DNA of 64,000 nucleotides from CAVUAF01 sp963739375. GTDB taxonomy: Bacteria; Acidobacteriota; Terriglobia; Terriglobales; Acidobacteriaceae. Location of the stretch: positions 372,001 to 436,000 of the forward strand of contig CAVUAF010000018.1 in the NCBI GenBank assembly GCA_963739375.1. Direction: 5' to 3'. The notes under the pieces were generated by a model. That model made no database searches and was not told where the DNA came from. It was given only the letters and a program-made list of their open reading frames with translations. The position numbers and the translations under genes were made by a program. Positions within the stretch are counted from its first letter, which is position 1, and each line of letters starts with the position of its first letter. Shown here in pieces: positions 1 through 8,441 of the stretch.

Positions 1-160
1 TAGGGGGTGGCACGGCCGCCGCCGATCGTGATGTAGGTGACGCCGTTGCGCTCGTAGTGCTCGTAGTTGTGCACGTGCCCGGCGAGCACCACGATCGGCT
101 TGTTGAGCCTCGCCATCTTCGGCGCCCGTAGGTCTATGATTCTGGGTTCCACCAGCAGGC
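1..160 (-). pseudogene. C-terminal remnant of a metallophosphoesterase
   Basis: Read on the minus strand, the first ~120 bases encode the last metal-binding block of a calcineurin-like/purple-acid phosphoesterase: VVLAGHVHNYEHYERNGVTY, then GGGRATP. The G-H-x-H-N-Y-E block is the classic C-terminal metal ligand motif of this family. The gene runs off the left edge of the window. Upstream, where the N-terminal D-x-H, G-D and G-N-H-E blocks should lie, the frame stays open but shows none of them and runs into the neighbouring aldehyde dehydrogenase. The gene therefore looks 5'-truncated. The only nearby ATG is at 114-116. Alternatively this is a rearrangement or assembly junction. Confidence 0.5.
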
Positions 161-194
161 CAGGGCACTCAATATTCTGGCGAAGGCGGCTGCC

Positions 195-1637
195 ATGAGC
201 AATGCGGCGGTAGTTTCCACCGAACTGACCGGCTTCCTGCTTGACGGGGAATTCATCCGCGAGGGAGACCCGGAACCGATTCACGCGCCGTACGACGGGA
301 AAGTCATCGCCACCGTCGCGCGCGCCTCGCGCCCGCATCTGGAGCGCGCCATCGCGGCGGCGGTCCGCGCCTTCGAGATCACGCGCAAGCTCCCGGCGTT
401 TGAGCGGCAGCGCGTGCTGCGCGAAGTGGCGCGCACGGTCGCGGAGCGGCGCGAAGAATTCGCTCGCGCCCTGGCGCAGGAGGCGGGCAAGCCCATCAAG
501 GTGGCGCGCGTCGAGGTGGACCGCTGCATCTTCACCTTCACTGTGGCGGCGGAAGAGGCCACGCGCATCTACGGCGAGTACCTGCCACTCGACATGCAGG
601 AGATGGCGCGCGGACGCTGGGGGCTGGTGCGGCATTTCCCGCTGGGCCCGATTGCGGCCATCACACCCTTTAATTTTCCCTTGAACCTGGTGGCCCACAA
701 GCTGGCGCCGGCGATCGCCGCGGGATGTACGGTGGTGCTGAAGCCCGCGTCGCAAACGCCGCTCAGCGCCCTGCTGCTCGCGGAAGCCGTGCAGAAAGCG
801 GGTTGGCCGGCGGGCGCGCTCAACGTCCTGCCCCTCCGCAGCCAGGACGCGGCGCCCCTGGTGCAGGACGACCGGCTCAAGCTCCTCACCTTCACCGGCA
901 GCTCCGTCGTCGGCTGGCAACTCAAGCAGCAGGCAGGGAAGAAGCGGGTGGCGCTGGAACTGGGCGGCAACGCCGGCGTCATCATCCATCACGATGCCGA
1001 CCTGCGCTACGCGGTGGAGCGTTGCGTGGCCGGCGGCTTCAGCTTCGCCGGGCAGAGTTGCATCTCGGTGCAGCGCATCCTGGTCCATCGCCAGGTGTAC
1101 GAGGATTTCGTCGCTGCCCTCGTCGCCGCGGTCAAGAAACTCAAGGTCGGCGATCCGCTCGATGAAGCCACCGACGTTGGCCCGCTGATCCGCGAAGCGG
1201 ATGCGGTCCGCGCCGCGGAATGGATCAACGAGGCCGTCGGCCGGGGCGCCAGGGTGATGTGCGGCGGCCGGCGGCAGGGCGCGGTGCTGGAGCCCACCGT
1301 ACTCACCGGCACCACCCCGGACATGCGCGTCAACTGCGAAGAGGTGTTCGCGCCTCTGGTCACGGTGGAACCCTACGACGAGTTCGCGGACGCGGTCGCC
1401 CGCGTCAACGACTCACTCTACGGCCTGCAGGCCGGCCTCTTCACCCACGACGCGCGCCTCATCTTCCGCGCCTACGAGGAGTTGCAGGTCGGCGGCGTGG
1501 TCGCCGGCGATGTCCCCACCTTCCGCATCGACCACATGCCCTACGGCGGCACCAAGGACAGCGGCACCGGCCGCGAAGGCCTGCGCTACGCCATTGAGGA
1601 GATGACCGAACGCAAGCTGCTGGTGATCAACCTGTGA
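195..1637 (+). CDS. NAD(P)-dependent aldehyde dehydrogenase
   Basis: A 480-residue protein of normal length for the ALDH superfamily, which oxidises aldehydes to acids with NAD(P)+. Visible motifs are FNFPLNLVAHKLAP near residue 158, FTGSSVVG in the cofactor-binding region, the general-base glutamate in LELGGNAG near 255, the catalytic cysteine in FAGQSCISVQRI near 289, and EEVFAPLVTVEPY near 385. The QSCISVQR surroundings resemble the lactaldehyde/non-phosphorylating glyceraldehyde-3-phosphate branch, but the substrate cannot be fixed from sequence. The chosen ATG follows a weak purine stretch. It stands alone: the next gene, a HAD hydrolase, is convergent and ends 34 bases away. Confidence 0.9.
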   Translation: MSNAAVVSTELTGFLLDGEFIREGDPEPIHAPYDGKVIATVARASRPHLERAIAAAVRAFEITRKLPAFERQRVLREVARTVAERREEFARALAQEAGKPIKVARVEVDRCIFTFTVAAEEATRIYGEYLPLDMQEMARGRWGLVRHFPLGPIAAITPFNFPLNLVAHKLAPAIAAGCTVVLKPASQTPLSALLLAEAVQKAGWPAGALNVLPLRSQDAAPLVQDDRLKLLTFTGSSVVGWQLKQQAGKKRVALELGGNAGVIIHHDADLRYAVERCVAGGFSFAGQSCISVQRILVHRQVYEDFVAALVAAVKKLKVGDPLDEATDVGPLIREADAVRAAEWINEAVGRGARVMCGGRRQGAVLEPTVLTGTTPDMRVNCEEVFAPLVTVEPYDEFADAVARVNDSLYGLQAGLFTHDARLIFRAYEELQVGGVVAGDVPTFRIDHMPYGGTKDSGTGREGLRYAIEEMTERKLLVINL

Positions 1638-1671
1638 AGGGACTGGGTCGTCGGGTCGCTGCTGGTGTCGC

Positions 1672-2385
1672 TCAGAAGTGCTCGCGCAGGTCGCGGAAGC
1701 GCTCCACGCGCAGCAGCCGCCCGTGCGGGCTGGCAATCCCAACCTCTTCGTGCTCCAGGATCCACGTGTTGTCGTGCGGCACGAAGACGGCGTTGAGGCC
1801 GGCGCGCAGTGCAGGGTTGATGTCCGACTTCGGGCTGTTCCCCACCATCCACGTGCTGTCGGCCGGCAGCCCGTATTTGCCCACGATTTCGCCGTAGGTT
1901 TGCGGGTCTTTCTCCGCCACGATCTCCACCGCCGCAAAATACTCCTTCAAGCCGGAGCGCTCGATCTTCCCGGTCTGCTCGGCGATGTTCCCCTTGGTCA
2001 TGAGGATGAGGTGATGCCGCGCGCCCAGGTAGCCCAGCGTCTCCGGCACGCCCGGCAGGATTTCGACCGGGTGTTCGGCAATCGCATGCGCGAAGCTGTG
2101 GATGCGCTCGTGCAGCTCCGGCGTGGGCGGCTCGGCGGAGAGCCGCTCGAAGGTGTCCATGAGCGCGTGCGCGAAGCTGTGGATGCCATAGCCATGCTTC
2201 ACGATGCACTCCCGCTCCACCTCGTTCAGCACCGCGCGCACCTCGGCCGGTGCGTGCGTCTGGTGGTCGAGGAAGGAGATGAACTGTGCAATCGCGCGCT
2301 CGAAGTACACGTTGTTCTCCCACAGCGTGTCATCGGCGTCGATGAGCAGGGTCTGTGGGCCGGCAGTCAGGTCGCGGCGGAGCAC
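1672..2385 (-). CDS. HAD-family hydrolase
   Basis: A soluble haloacid-dehalogenase-type phosphohydrolase of about 237 residues. Motif I is LLIDADDTLW (nucleophile Asp and acid Asp), motif II is LILMTKGN, and motif IV is WMVGNSPKSDINPALRAG, where N replaces the usual D of GD. It most resembles phosphoglycolate phosphatase/YjjG-like house-cleaning nucleotidases; the substrate is unknown. I chose the GTG at 2383-2385 (VLRRDLTAGPQ) because motif I then lies near the N-terminus as usual. The frame stays open to 2478, but that extension would run into the divergent peptidase gene and is not conserved-looking. The promoter for both divergent genes should lie within about 2386-2469. Confidence 0.8.
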   Translation of the reverse strand: MLRRDLTAGPQTLLIDADDTLWENNVYFERAIAQFISFLDHQTHAPAEVRAVLNEVERECIVKHGYGIHSFAHALMDTFERLSAEPPTPELHERIHSFAHAIAEHPVEILPGVPETLGYLGARHHLILMTKGNIAEQTGKIERSGLKEYFAAVEIVAEKDPQTYGEIVGKYGLPADSTWMVGNSPKSDINPALRAGLNAVFVPHDNTWILEHEEVGIASPHGRLLRVERFRDLREHF

Positions 2386-2469
2386 GCTGTGATGATACCG
2401 AACACCAATTGCCGATGAACCAATCAACCGCTGACCCGATCCGCCCGGTGCATTAGAATCGTGCCTCTT

Positions 2470-4176
2470 ATGAAACACTGCATCTCAGCGGTTCTGCTGT
2501 TGGTCTTGGCTATGTCATCCCACGCTCAACGCCGCAGCGCGCGCCCGGCAGCGCCGGTGAGCGCCCGCGCCGAGGCATTTCGCCTGCACGCCTCGTCGGA
2601 AATCGGGGAAGAGCTCGCCCGCTGGCGGCGCACCCCGATGCCCTTCACCGGTGCCGCGCTGAGCGCCCGCGAGCGGCAGCTGGTCAACAAGCTGGTCGAG
2701 GCGCAGCACGCCCTCGAAAACATCTACTGGCGGCAGAGCGATCCCGAGGGCCTCCGTCTGCTGCTGCAGTTGCGCGCCAGCAAGAACCCGACCGACGAGA
2801 AGGTCGTGCGCTTGCTCATGATCCATGGCAGCCGCTTCGACCTGCTGGAAAACAACAAGCCGTTCGTCGGCACCCAGCCGTTCTTTCCCGGGCACGGGCT
2901 ATATCCCGACGGCCTGACCCGCGACGAAGTGGAGCAGTACGTCGCCGCCCATCCGGACAAGAAGGCCGAAATCTACAGCCCGTACACCATCGTGCGGCGG
3001 CCCGCGGCGGGCGAGCTGGCCGGGATCCCGTATCGCATCGCCTTCCGCGAGTTCCTCGAACCTGCGGCCAGGGTGCTGCGCGAGGCGGCCGCGCTCAGCG
3101 ACGATTCCAGCTTCGCGCGCTTCCTCCGCCTCCGTGCCGACGCCCTGCTCTCCGACGACTACTACGCCAGCGACATCGCCTGGCTCGAACTCGACAACCC
3201 GAAGTTCGACATCATCTGCGCGCCCTACGAGACCTACCTCGACGACCTGCTCGGCGTGAAGACCAGCTTCGGCGGCGCCGTGCTGGTCCGCAATGCCGCC
3301 GAGTCGCAGAAGCTGGCGGTCTATCAGCAGTACGTGGCCGACATCCAGGACGCGCTGCCGCTGCCGGCCGAAGACCGGCCGTCGGTGCGCGGCCACCTCA
3401 CCCCGATGGAGGTCATGGACACGCCCTTCCGCTCCGGCGACCTGCGCCACGGCTACCAGGCGGTGGCCGACAATCTGCCTAACGACCCTCGCATCCACCA
3501 GGAGAAAGGCACCAAGAAGATCTTCTTCAAGAACTTCATGGACGCGCGCGTGAACTACGTCATCCTCCCCATTGCGCGCCGCCTGATGCGTCCCGACCAG
3601 GCGCCGCTCGCCACCGGCGAGGGCTACATGGCCGGCACCCTGATGCATGAAATCTCGCACGGGCTCGGTCCCGCCTTCGCGCGCCGCAACGGCCAGCAGG
3701 TAGACATCCGCGAAGCCATCGGCCCGGCCTACAGCGGCCTGGAGGAAGCGAAGGCCGACATCGTCGGCCTGTTCGGCCTCAAGTGGCTGGTCGACCACGG
3801 CGCGTTTCCGCCGGCTCGGCTGGCCGAAATCTACATCTCCCACGTTGCCGGCATCTTCCGCACGGTGCGGTTCGGCATCGCCGAGGCCCACGGCAAGGCC
3901 GAGATGATGGAATTCAATTATTTCAGCGAGCAGAACGTCATCCAGCGCGACGCCGGCGGGCATTACTTCGTGGATGTCGAGCGCATGCCGGTCGCGGTGG
4001 CTTCGCTGGCCAGGGAGCTGCTCGAGCAGGAGGCCACCGGCGACCGCGCCCGCGCCGAAGCCTGGTTCGCGAAGTATGACCACCTCCCTACGGAGTTGCA
4101 GCAATCGCTCCGCCAGGTGCGCGACATCCCGGTGGACCTCGACCCGGTCTTCAGTTTCCCCGAGCCCATTCGCTGA
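2470..4176 (+). CDS. Secreted M49-like (dipeptidyl-peptidase III family) zinc peptidase
   Basis: A 568-residue protein with a clear signal peptide (MKHCISAVLLLVLAMSSHA). The zinc site is LMHEISHGLGPAF near residue 392 (H-E-x-x-H) with a second motif EEAKADIVGLFGL about 30 residues later. This arrangement matches the M49-like peptidases related to dipeptidyl peptidase III, where a glutamate in an EExxAD segment is the third zinc ligand. Classic DPP III has HELLGH, so this is a divergent branch. Export implies a periplasmic or surface role in peptide breakdown. An upstream in-frame GTG at 2461 is possible, but the ATG at 2470 gives the better signal peptide. Function is inferred from family. 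Confidence 0.8.
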   Translation: MKHCISAVLLLVLAMSSHAQRRSARPAAPVSARAEAFRLHASSEIGEELARWRRTPMPFTGAALSARERQLVNKLVEAQHALENIYWRQSDPEGLRLLLQLRASKNPTDEKVVRLLMIHGSRFDLLENNKPFVGTQPFFPGHGLYPDGLTRDEVEQYVAAHPDKKAEIYSPYTIVRRPAAGELAGIPYRIAFREFLEPAARVLREAAALSDDSSFARFLRLRADALLSDDYYASDIAWLELDNPKFDIICAPYETYLDDLLGVKTSFGGAVLVRNAAESQKLAVYQQYVADIQDALPLPAEDRPSVRGHLTPMEVMDTPFRSGDLRHGYQAVADNLPNDPRIHQEKGTKKIFFKNFMDARVNYVILPIARRLMRPDQAPLATGEGYMAGTLMHEISHGLGPAFARRNGQQVDIREAIGPAYSGLEEAKADIVGLFGLKWLVDHGAFPPARLAEIYISHVAGIFRTVRFGIAEAHGKAEMMEFNYFSEQNVIQRDAGGHYFVDVERMPVAVASLARELLEQEATGDRARAEAWFAKYDHLPTELQQSLRQVRDIPVDLDPVFSFPEPIR

Positions 4177-4234
4177 CCGCTGACACGCGCGCGGAAATCG
4201 AGTAGGCTGGGCTCGCCATCAGCGGAGGCCATTG

Positions 4235-4576
4235 ATGAAAAAGAACAAGCGGCGCTTTGAGCGGGTACCGATTCCCGAGGCAGCCAACGTGCGTCTCACC
4301 TCGTCCGCCGGTCGCGATCTGGGGGCGGTGATCGTGCTCGGGCCCGGCGGCATGTTGGTGCGCACGGAGCAGAAGTTCCAGCGCGGCAAGGTCTTCAAGC
4401 TGGTCCTCACCGACCCGATTCACGACCTGGCCACGCCGGTCGTGGCCAAGGCACGCTACCGCATCGCGGAAGGCGCGGGCTTCGAGTACGTGACGCTGAC
4501 CGCCCAGGCCGCGGTGGCCATCGGGGTCATCATCGGCAGCCAACTCGCGCAGCGGAAAAGCGTCGCCGCACGTTGA
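4235..4576 (+). CDS. PilZ-domain protein
   Basis: A 113-residue single-domain protein beginning KKNKRRFERVPIPEAANVRL. The RRFxRVPI stretch is the RxxxR half of the c-di-GMP-binding PilZ signature. A G-P-G-G-M segment (LGPGGMLVRTE) stands in place of the D/NxSxxG half, so nucleotide binding is plausible but not certain. It probably links c-di-GMP or envelope signals to a partner protein. The ATG at 4235 follows an AGCGGAGG Shine-Dalgarno; the TTG just before it is not needed. It is monocistronic and convergent with mqnD. Confidence 0.75.
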   Translation: MKKNKRRFERVPIPEAANVRLTSSAGRDLGAVIVLGPGGMLVRTEQKFQRGKVFKLVLTDPIHDLATPVVAKARYRIAEGAGFEYVTLTAQAAVAIGVIIGSQLAQRKSVAAR

Positions 4577-4591
4577 GGAGCGATTAACTGG

Positions 4592-4684
4592 CACCACGAA
4601 GACCCGGAAGCACAAGGCCAGCTGGCGGACCATTCAAAGAACGCAGCGGACGTCCACCCTTGGTGTCTTCGTGCCTTCGTGGTG
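4592..4684. terminator. Long imperfect inverted repeat between convergent genes
   Basis: Two 26-27-base arms (4592-4617 and 4658-4684), both versions of a CACCACGAAG-type sequence, face each other across a 40-base spacer between the convergent PilZ and mqnD genes. It can fold into a long hairpin and may end transcription from both sides. There is no U-tract, so it may equally be a dispersed repeat. Confidence 0.4.
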
Positions 4685-4690
4685 GAAGCT

Positions 4691-5551
4691 TCATTCCACA
4701 AAGTCCACGCGCGGCGCATGGGGAATGATGCCGGCGGCGTGGCCCATCTCCAGCAGCTTGCGGATCGCCTCGCGCCCGTCCACGCCGTAGTCGAGGGTGC
4801 GCTCGTTCACGTACATGCCGACGAACTTGTCCGCCGCCGCCGGGTCGAGGTCGCGCGCGAACTGCATGGCATACGCCAGCGCCGGCTCACGGTGGTCGAG
4901 CGCGTACTGGATCGATTCCTTCAGCGCCGAAGCGACACTCGCGATCACCGGCTCGCCCAGGTCGCGCTTGATGGCGTTCCCCCCCAGCGGCAGCGGCAGC
5001 CCGGTGTGCTTCCGCCACCACGCTCCCAGGTCCACTACTTTGTGCAGCCCGGAGCGGCCGAAGGTGAGCTGCCCCTCGTGGATGATCAGCCCCGCCTCGT
5101 ACTTGCCCGCCAGCACCTGCGGGATGATCTGGTCGAAGGGCACGACCTCGGTGGCCACCTCGGGCGCAAACAGCTTGAGCACCAGGAAGGCGGTGGTCAG
5201 CGTGCCGGGCACGGCGATGATGCGCCGCTTGACGTCGCGCTGGGTAAGGGCGCGCGCCGCCACGATCATCGGCCCGTAGCCTTCCCCCACGCTGCCGCCG
5301 CTGGGCAGCAGCGCGTACCGCTCGGCGATGTACGGATAGGCGTGGAACGAGATGGCGGTCACGTCGTACACGCCTTGCTGCGCCTTTTGGTTGAGCGTCT
5401 CGATGTCGCACAGGGTGTGGGCGAAGCGCAGTCCCGGCCGCCGCACCTTGTTGGTGGCCAGCCCGTAGAACATGAACGCGTCGTCGGAATCGGGAGAATG
5501 CGCGATGCTGATCTCGCGCACATGAGAGGAAGCCTGGGTCGCCATCGTCAT
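4691..5551 (-). CDS. mqnD: 1,4-dihydroxy-6-naphthoate synthase (futalosine pathway)
   Basis: A protein of about 286 residues with the MqnD fold of periplasmic-binding-protein type. The N-terminal IAHSPDSDDAFMFYGL corresponds to the family's SPCPNDTF-type signature. IIHEGQLTFGRSGLHKVVDL and GLPLPLGGNAIKRDLG are also typical. The enzyme converts cyclic dehypoxanthinyl futalosine to 1,4-dihydroxy-6-naphthoate in menaquinone synthesis, so the organism probably makes menaquinone by the futalosine route. Two nearby ATGs (5551 and 5545) are possible starts; neither has a strong Shine-Dalgarno. It lies 50 bases downstream of bioY on the same strand and may be cotranscribed. No other mqn genes are in the window. 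Confidence 0.88.
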   Translation of the reverse strand: MTMATQASSHVREISIAHSPDSDDAFMFYGLATNKVRRPGLRFAHTLCDIETLNQKAQQGVYDVTAISFHAYPYIAERYALLPSGGSVGEGYGPMIVAARALTQRDVKRRIIAVPGTLTTAFLVLKLFAPEVATEVVPFDQIIPQVLAGKYEAGLIIHEGQLTFGRSGLHKVVDLGAWWRKHTGLPLPLGGNAIKRDLGEPVIASVASALKESIQYALDHREPALAYAMQFARDLDPAAADKFVGMYVNERTLDYGVDGREAIRKLLEMGHAAGIIPHAPRVDFVE

Positions 5552-5601
5552 TGAGGAACTGCGGAATCGCCGGATTGCGGTGCCTAACCCCGTCCTTGAG
5601 A

Positions 5602-6174
5602 CTATCGCTTGAGCACGCCGCGCACGCGTGGCGCCAGCGCCGCCGCGGCGGCAATCTTCGCCACCTCGCCGAAAACGAACGGCAGCAGCGCCAGCTGCAC
5701 CGCGTACGCGAGTCGCAAACGCGTTACCGCCGCGAACCACGCCACCCCGGCGGCGAACAACACGCACTCCGCCAGCACGCTGCCCACGGCGTTCGTCCAG
5801 AACTTTCGCCCGCCCCACTCGCCGAACGCGCCCGCTATCGCCGCTACCGCCGGATACGCCATCAGGTACCCGCCGGTCGGTCCCAGCAACTGCGCGATGC
5901 CGCCCGGCCCGGTGGGATTAAACACCGGCAGGCCCGCAGCGCCTTCGGCCAGGTAGAGCGCCAGGGCCGCAAAACCGAGGCGGGGGCCCAGCGTCAGCCC
6001 GACCAGCAACACGGCAAAATTCTGCAGCGTGAGCGGCACCGGCGTGAAGGGCAGCGGCAAGGTCACGCGCGCGCACAGGGCCACGAACCCGCTGGCCGTG
6101 ATCGCCAGCGCCACGTTGCGCAGCGCGCTTCCTGTGCGCGGTAAGTCAAAGGTCCGAACGGCAGCTCGATTCAT
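5602..6174 (-). CDS. bioY: Biotin transporter substrate-binding protein BioY
   Basis: A 190-residue integral membrane protein with about six hydrophobic segments. LPLPFTPVPLTLQNFAVLLVG and GPTGGYLMAYPAVAAIAGAF are characteristic of BioY, the S-component of ECF-type biotin transporters. It imports biotin, alone or with a shared AT module, none of which is encoded nearby. The ATG at 6174 is preferred over the TTG codon just upstream. It sits between a tiny membrane protein gene and mqnD on the same strand, suggesting a short operon. Confidence 0.9.
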   Translation of the reverse strand: MNRAAVRTFDLPRTGSALRNVALAITASGFVALCARVTLPLPFTPVPLTLQNFAVLLVGLTLGPRLGFAALALYLAEGAAGLPVFNPTGPGGIAQLLGPTGGYLMAYPAVAAIAGAFGEWGGRKFWTNAVGSVLAECVLFAAGVAWFAAVTRLRLAYAVQLALLPFVFGEVAKIAAAAALAPRVRGVLKR

Positions 6175-6207
6175 CAACTCTCTTCCTTCGTGGCCCGCGC
6201 TGCCAGA

Positions 6208-6357
6208 TCACGCGCCCGGGTGCTTCTTGCGCGCCACGCCCATGTCTTCAGGCGCCGCCTGCCGCCCGCTGTGCCGCCGCACGCGCCAGTAAAACGCTAT
6301 CGCCGCGCCGATCACGGCCAGCGTCGACAGCACCAGAACAATGTACAGGACGATCAT
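6208..6357 (-). CDS. Small single-span membrane protein (49 aa)
   Basis: A 49-residue reading frame on the minus strand that starts at ATG 6355-6357 and ends at TGA 6208-6210. The first 23 residues (MIVLYIVLVLSTLAVIGAAI, then AFYW) form one clean transmembrane segment. A basic, charged tail follows (RVRRHSGRQ and VARKKHPGA), so the tail would face the cytoplasm by the positive-inside rule. It lies 33 bases upstream of bioY on the same strand. The ribosome-binding site is weak. The hydrophobic-then-basic pattern favours a real gene over chance; the function is unknown. Confidence 0.5.
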   Translation of the reverse strand: MIVLYIVLVLSTLAVIGAAIAFYWRVRRHSGRQAAPEDMGVARKKHPGA

Positions 6358-6434
6358 CGCCGAGCGCTAGGATAGCTGAACATCTGCAGTTCCCGACGGC
6401 AAAGACGTCACGCGTAGAGCTTAGGGCATAGAGC

Positions 6435-7808
6435 TTAGGGCTTAGAGCTTTGCCGCTGTGCTTCCGCCATCGCCCGCTCCACTTCTTCTGCGGTACGCGG
6501 CGCTTTCCCGCTGAGGCTGATCAGCCGCCCGTCGCCGCCGACCAGGAACGTGTCCTCGATCCGCACCCCCAGCTTTTCCTCGGGAATATAAACCCCCGGC
6601 TCCAGCGTGAATACCATACCCGGGCCCAGGGGCACGCTGGTGTCGCCGGGATCGTGCACGTTCAGCCCCACGAAATGTCCCACCCCGTGGATGAAGTATT
6701 TGCCCAGCGCCTCCCCGTGCAGGTCCTTGCCATGGGTGTTGATGTACTCCCGCACCACGCGGTCGAGCGACTCGGGGCTGCTGCGCCCCAACGTCGATTT
6801 TCCCGCCACGAAGGCGTCGATGGCGGCCTGCTGCGCCCCCAGCACGATGTTGTAGATTTCGCGCTGCCGCGCCGTGAAGTGGCCGTTGGCCGGGAGCGTG
6901 CGCGTGATGTCGGAGGCGTAGCCCGAGTATTCGCCGGCCACGTCCATCACCACCACGTCGCCATCGCGGATCGCCGCCGCATCCTGGCTGTAGTGCAGCA
7001 CCGTCGAGTTGAAGCCGGCCCCGACAATGGGCGCGTACGCCGGACGCTCGCAGCCCCGCCGCTCGAACTCGTACTGCATCAGGGCCGCGATCTCGTGCTC
7101 ACTCCCGTTCGGCTTCATGGCCCGCATCGCCGCCTGGTGCGCCGCCACGCTCGCGTCGGTGGCTTTGCGGATCAGCTCGATCTCCCCCGCGTCCTTGACC
7201 TTGCGTAGTTCACCCAGCAGCAGCCGCACTTCCTGCGGCTGTGCCCCGCCGGAAAAGGCGCCGAGTCCCATCAGGCCGCGCAGCATGTCGGCGCTCTCCC
7301 CGCCGCGCGGGATTTCCGTAAACACGCGCACCGGCGGCGCCAACTCGCTCAAAACCCGCGGCAGCTCCGCCATCGGCAGCACCCGGTCAAACCCGGTGAC
7401 GCTCCTCGCTTCCGGACTGTCGGGCCCGAGCTTCGGCCCGGTCCAGCGCTCCTGGGTGCGGTTGCGCGCCGGGAGAAACAGGATCTCGGCATACTGCCGC
7501 CCCGGGCGTTCCGGCTGGCCCGCTTCCGCGGGCCGCGCTTCCGCCGCCCCGACCACCACCACCGCCGCCCCTGGCTCCGCCCACCCCGTCAGGTAGTAGA
7601 AGTTCTCGCTCTGGTGGAAGCCCCATATAGCGTCGCCCGTCGAGGCTTCCGTCTCCCCAAACAGCAGCGCCACGCCGCCATTCAGCTTCTGCGCCAGCTT
7701 CTCGCGCCGCGCCCGATAAGCGGCGTTCGCCTGCCGCTCCAGCCCCGGACACACACTCGCCGCCAGCAACAATGCCACCGGCAACACTTTGCATACCAGC
7801 TTGTTCAC
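6435..7808 (-). CDS. Secreted Xaa-Pro aminopeptidase (M24B)
   Basis: A 457-residue metallopeptidase with an N-terminal signal peptide (GTG start, MNKLVCKVLPVALLLAASVC). An aminopeptidase-P N-terminal domain is followed by a pita-bread M24 domain. Metal ligands appear in VVMDVAGEYSGYASDITRTL (two Asp), HGVGHFVGLNVHD (His), FTLEPGVYIP (Glu) and RIEDTFLV (Glu). It removes N-terminal residues preceding proline. Unlike cytosolic PepP it is predicted to be exported, in line with the several secreted peptidases in this window. A GTGAGG Shine-Dalgarno lies upstream of the GTG. It is monocistronic. Confidence 0.88.
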   Translation of the reverse strand: MNKLVCKVLPVALLLAASVCPGLERQANAAYRARREKLAQKLNGGVALLFGETEASTGDAIWGFHQSENFYYLTGWAEPGAAVVVVGAAEARPAEAGQPERPGRQYAEILFLPARNRTQERWTGPKLGPDSPEARSVTGFDRVLPMAELPRVLSELAPPVRVFTEIPRGGESADMLRGLMGLGAFSGGAQPQEVRLLLGELRKVKDAGEIELIRKATDASVAAHQAAMRAMKPNGSEHEIAALMQYEFERRGCERPAYAPIVGAGFNSTVLHYSQDAAAIRDGDVVVMDVAGEYSGYASDITRTLPANGHFTARQREIYNIVLGAQQAAIDAFVAGKSTLGRSSPESLDRVVREYINTHGKDLHGEALGKYFIHGVGHFVGLNVHDPGDTSVPLGPGMVFTLEPGVYIPEEKLGVRIEDTFLVGGDGRLISLSGKAPRTAEEVERAMAEAQRQSSKP

Positions 7809-8065
7809 GCGGACCTCACTGTTGTTAGGGAAGCCCGCGATTGTAGCAGGAGCCGCTCTCCGCCGTCCCCCGGCTAGACCTCAAGAGATTAGGCCCGGCG
7901 GCCCCCGGCCGGGCGCTTCTCGGCCTCCCCTAGGTGCCTCCGTGACGAATTATCAGCGGTAAGCGGAGTGCGGATTAGCGGCTTGGCGCAAGGCGGAAGG
8001 CGGACAGCGGTTAGCGAGTAGCCAGCAGCGAGCAGCCAGTAGCGGGCAGCGTCCCCCAAAACGAC

Positions 8066-8122
8066 TGCAGGCTCCGATACGGGGTGGGGTCGTGGGGTAG
8101 AGGTTCCGTATCGAAGCCTGCA
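8066..8122. repeat. 17-bp-arm inverted repeat (stable hairpin)
   Basis: The arms 8066-8082 (TGCAGGCTCCGATACGG) and 8106-8122 (CCGTATCGAAGCCTGCA) are complementary except for one base. The loop is 23 bases and G-rich. There is no T-run, so it is not an obvious intrinsic terminator. It may be part of a structured RNA or a protein-binding site. Confidence 0.6.
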
Positions 8123-8170
8123 ATGTCTCTCGGTTGTGAATACAAAATAGCTGCGCGAGATTTTCTTGCC

Positions 8171-8186
8171 TGTGACGCAGGTCACA
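8171..8186. promoter_or_regulatory. Perfect CRP/FNR-like dyad (TGTGAC-N4-GTCACA)
   Basis: This 16-base site is a perfect palindrome apart from its four central bases (GCAG) and equals the CRP consensus TGTGA-N6-TCACA. It lies about 255 bases upstream of the SYLF-domain gene. Sites with the same GTGAC-N4-GTCAC spacing occur at 16640 and 36444. Confidence 0.55.
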
Positions 8187-8441
8187 TATCGATGTTCAGC
8201 CCGCTGAACGAATTACGGCCTTTCCCATCCAGATATCCAGATGTCCTGCAGCCTCGAAGAATCCCTGCCGAAACCCGAAACCCGAAACTCGAAACTTCTT
8301 CTTGGTTGTCATCCAGCGCGCGTAGCGTGCGGCACGTCTGCAGCCCAGCAGCTAGTAGCCAGCAGCCAGTAGCCGAATTCGGCAACCCGGACGCGCCGCG
8401 CTCGCGTTACCATAAAGAGAAGTTCCCTGCGAGGTACCGTG

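Larger units (their letters stand above)
7809..8441. other. 630-base intergenic region without a convincing gene
   Basis: No reading frame here looks coding. The region holds a strong hairpin (8066-8122) and a CRP/FNR-like dyad (8171-8186), both listed separately. It also has two patches of AGTAGCCAGCAGC-like low-complexity sequence (about 8016-8050 and 8339-8375) and four tandem copies of the 7-mer CGAAACC/T at 8269-8296. Confidence 0.6.

Noticed and set aside
2386..2478. Extension of the HAD hydrolase to an ATG at 2478
   Set aside because: It would overlap the divergent peptidase signal peptide and adds 31 residues with no conserved content.
7889..8185. 98-residue frame in the 7.8-8.4 kb gap
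   Set aside because: It crosses a strong hairpin and low-complexity sequence, has no Shine-Dalgarno and no recognisable motif.
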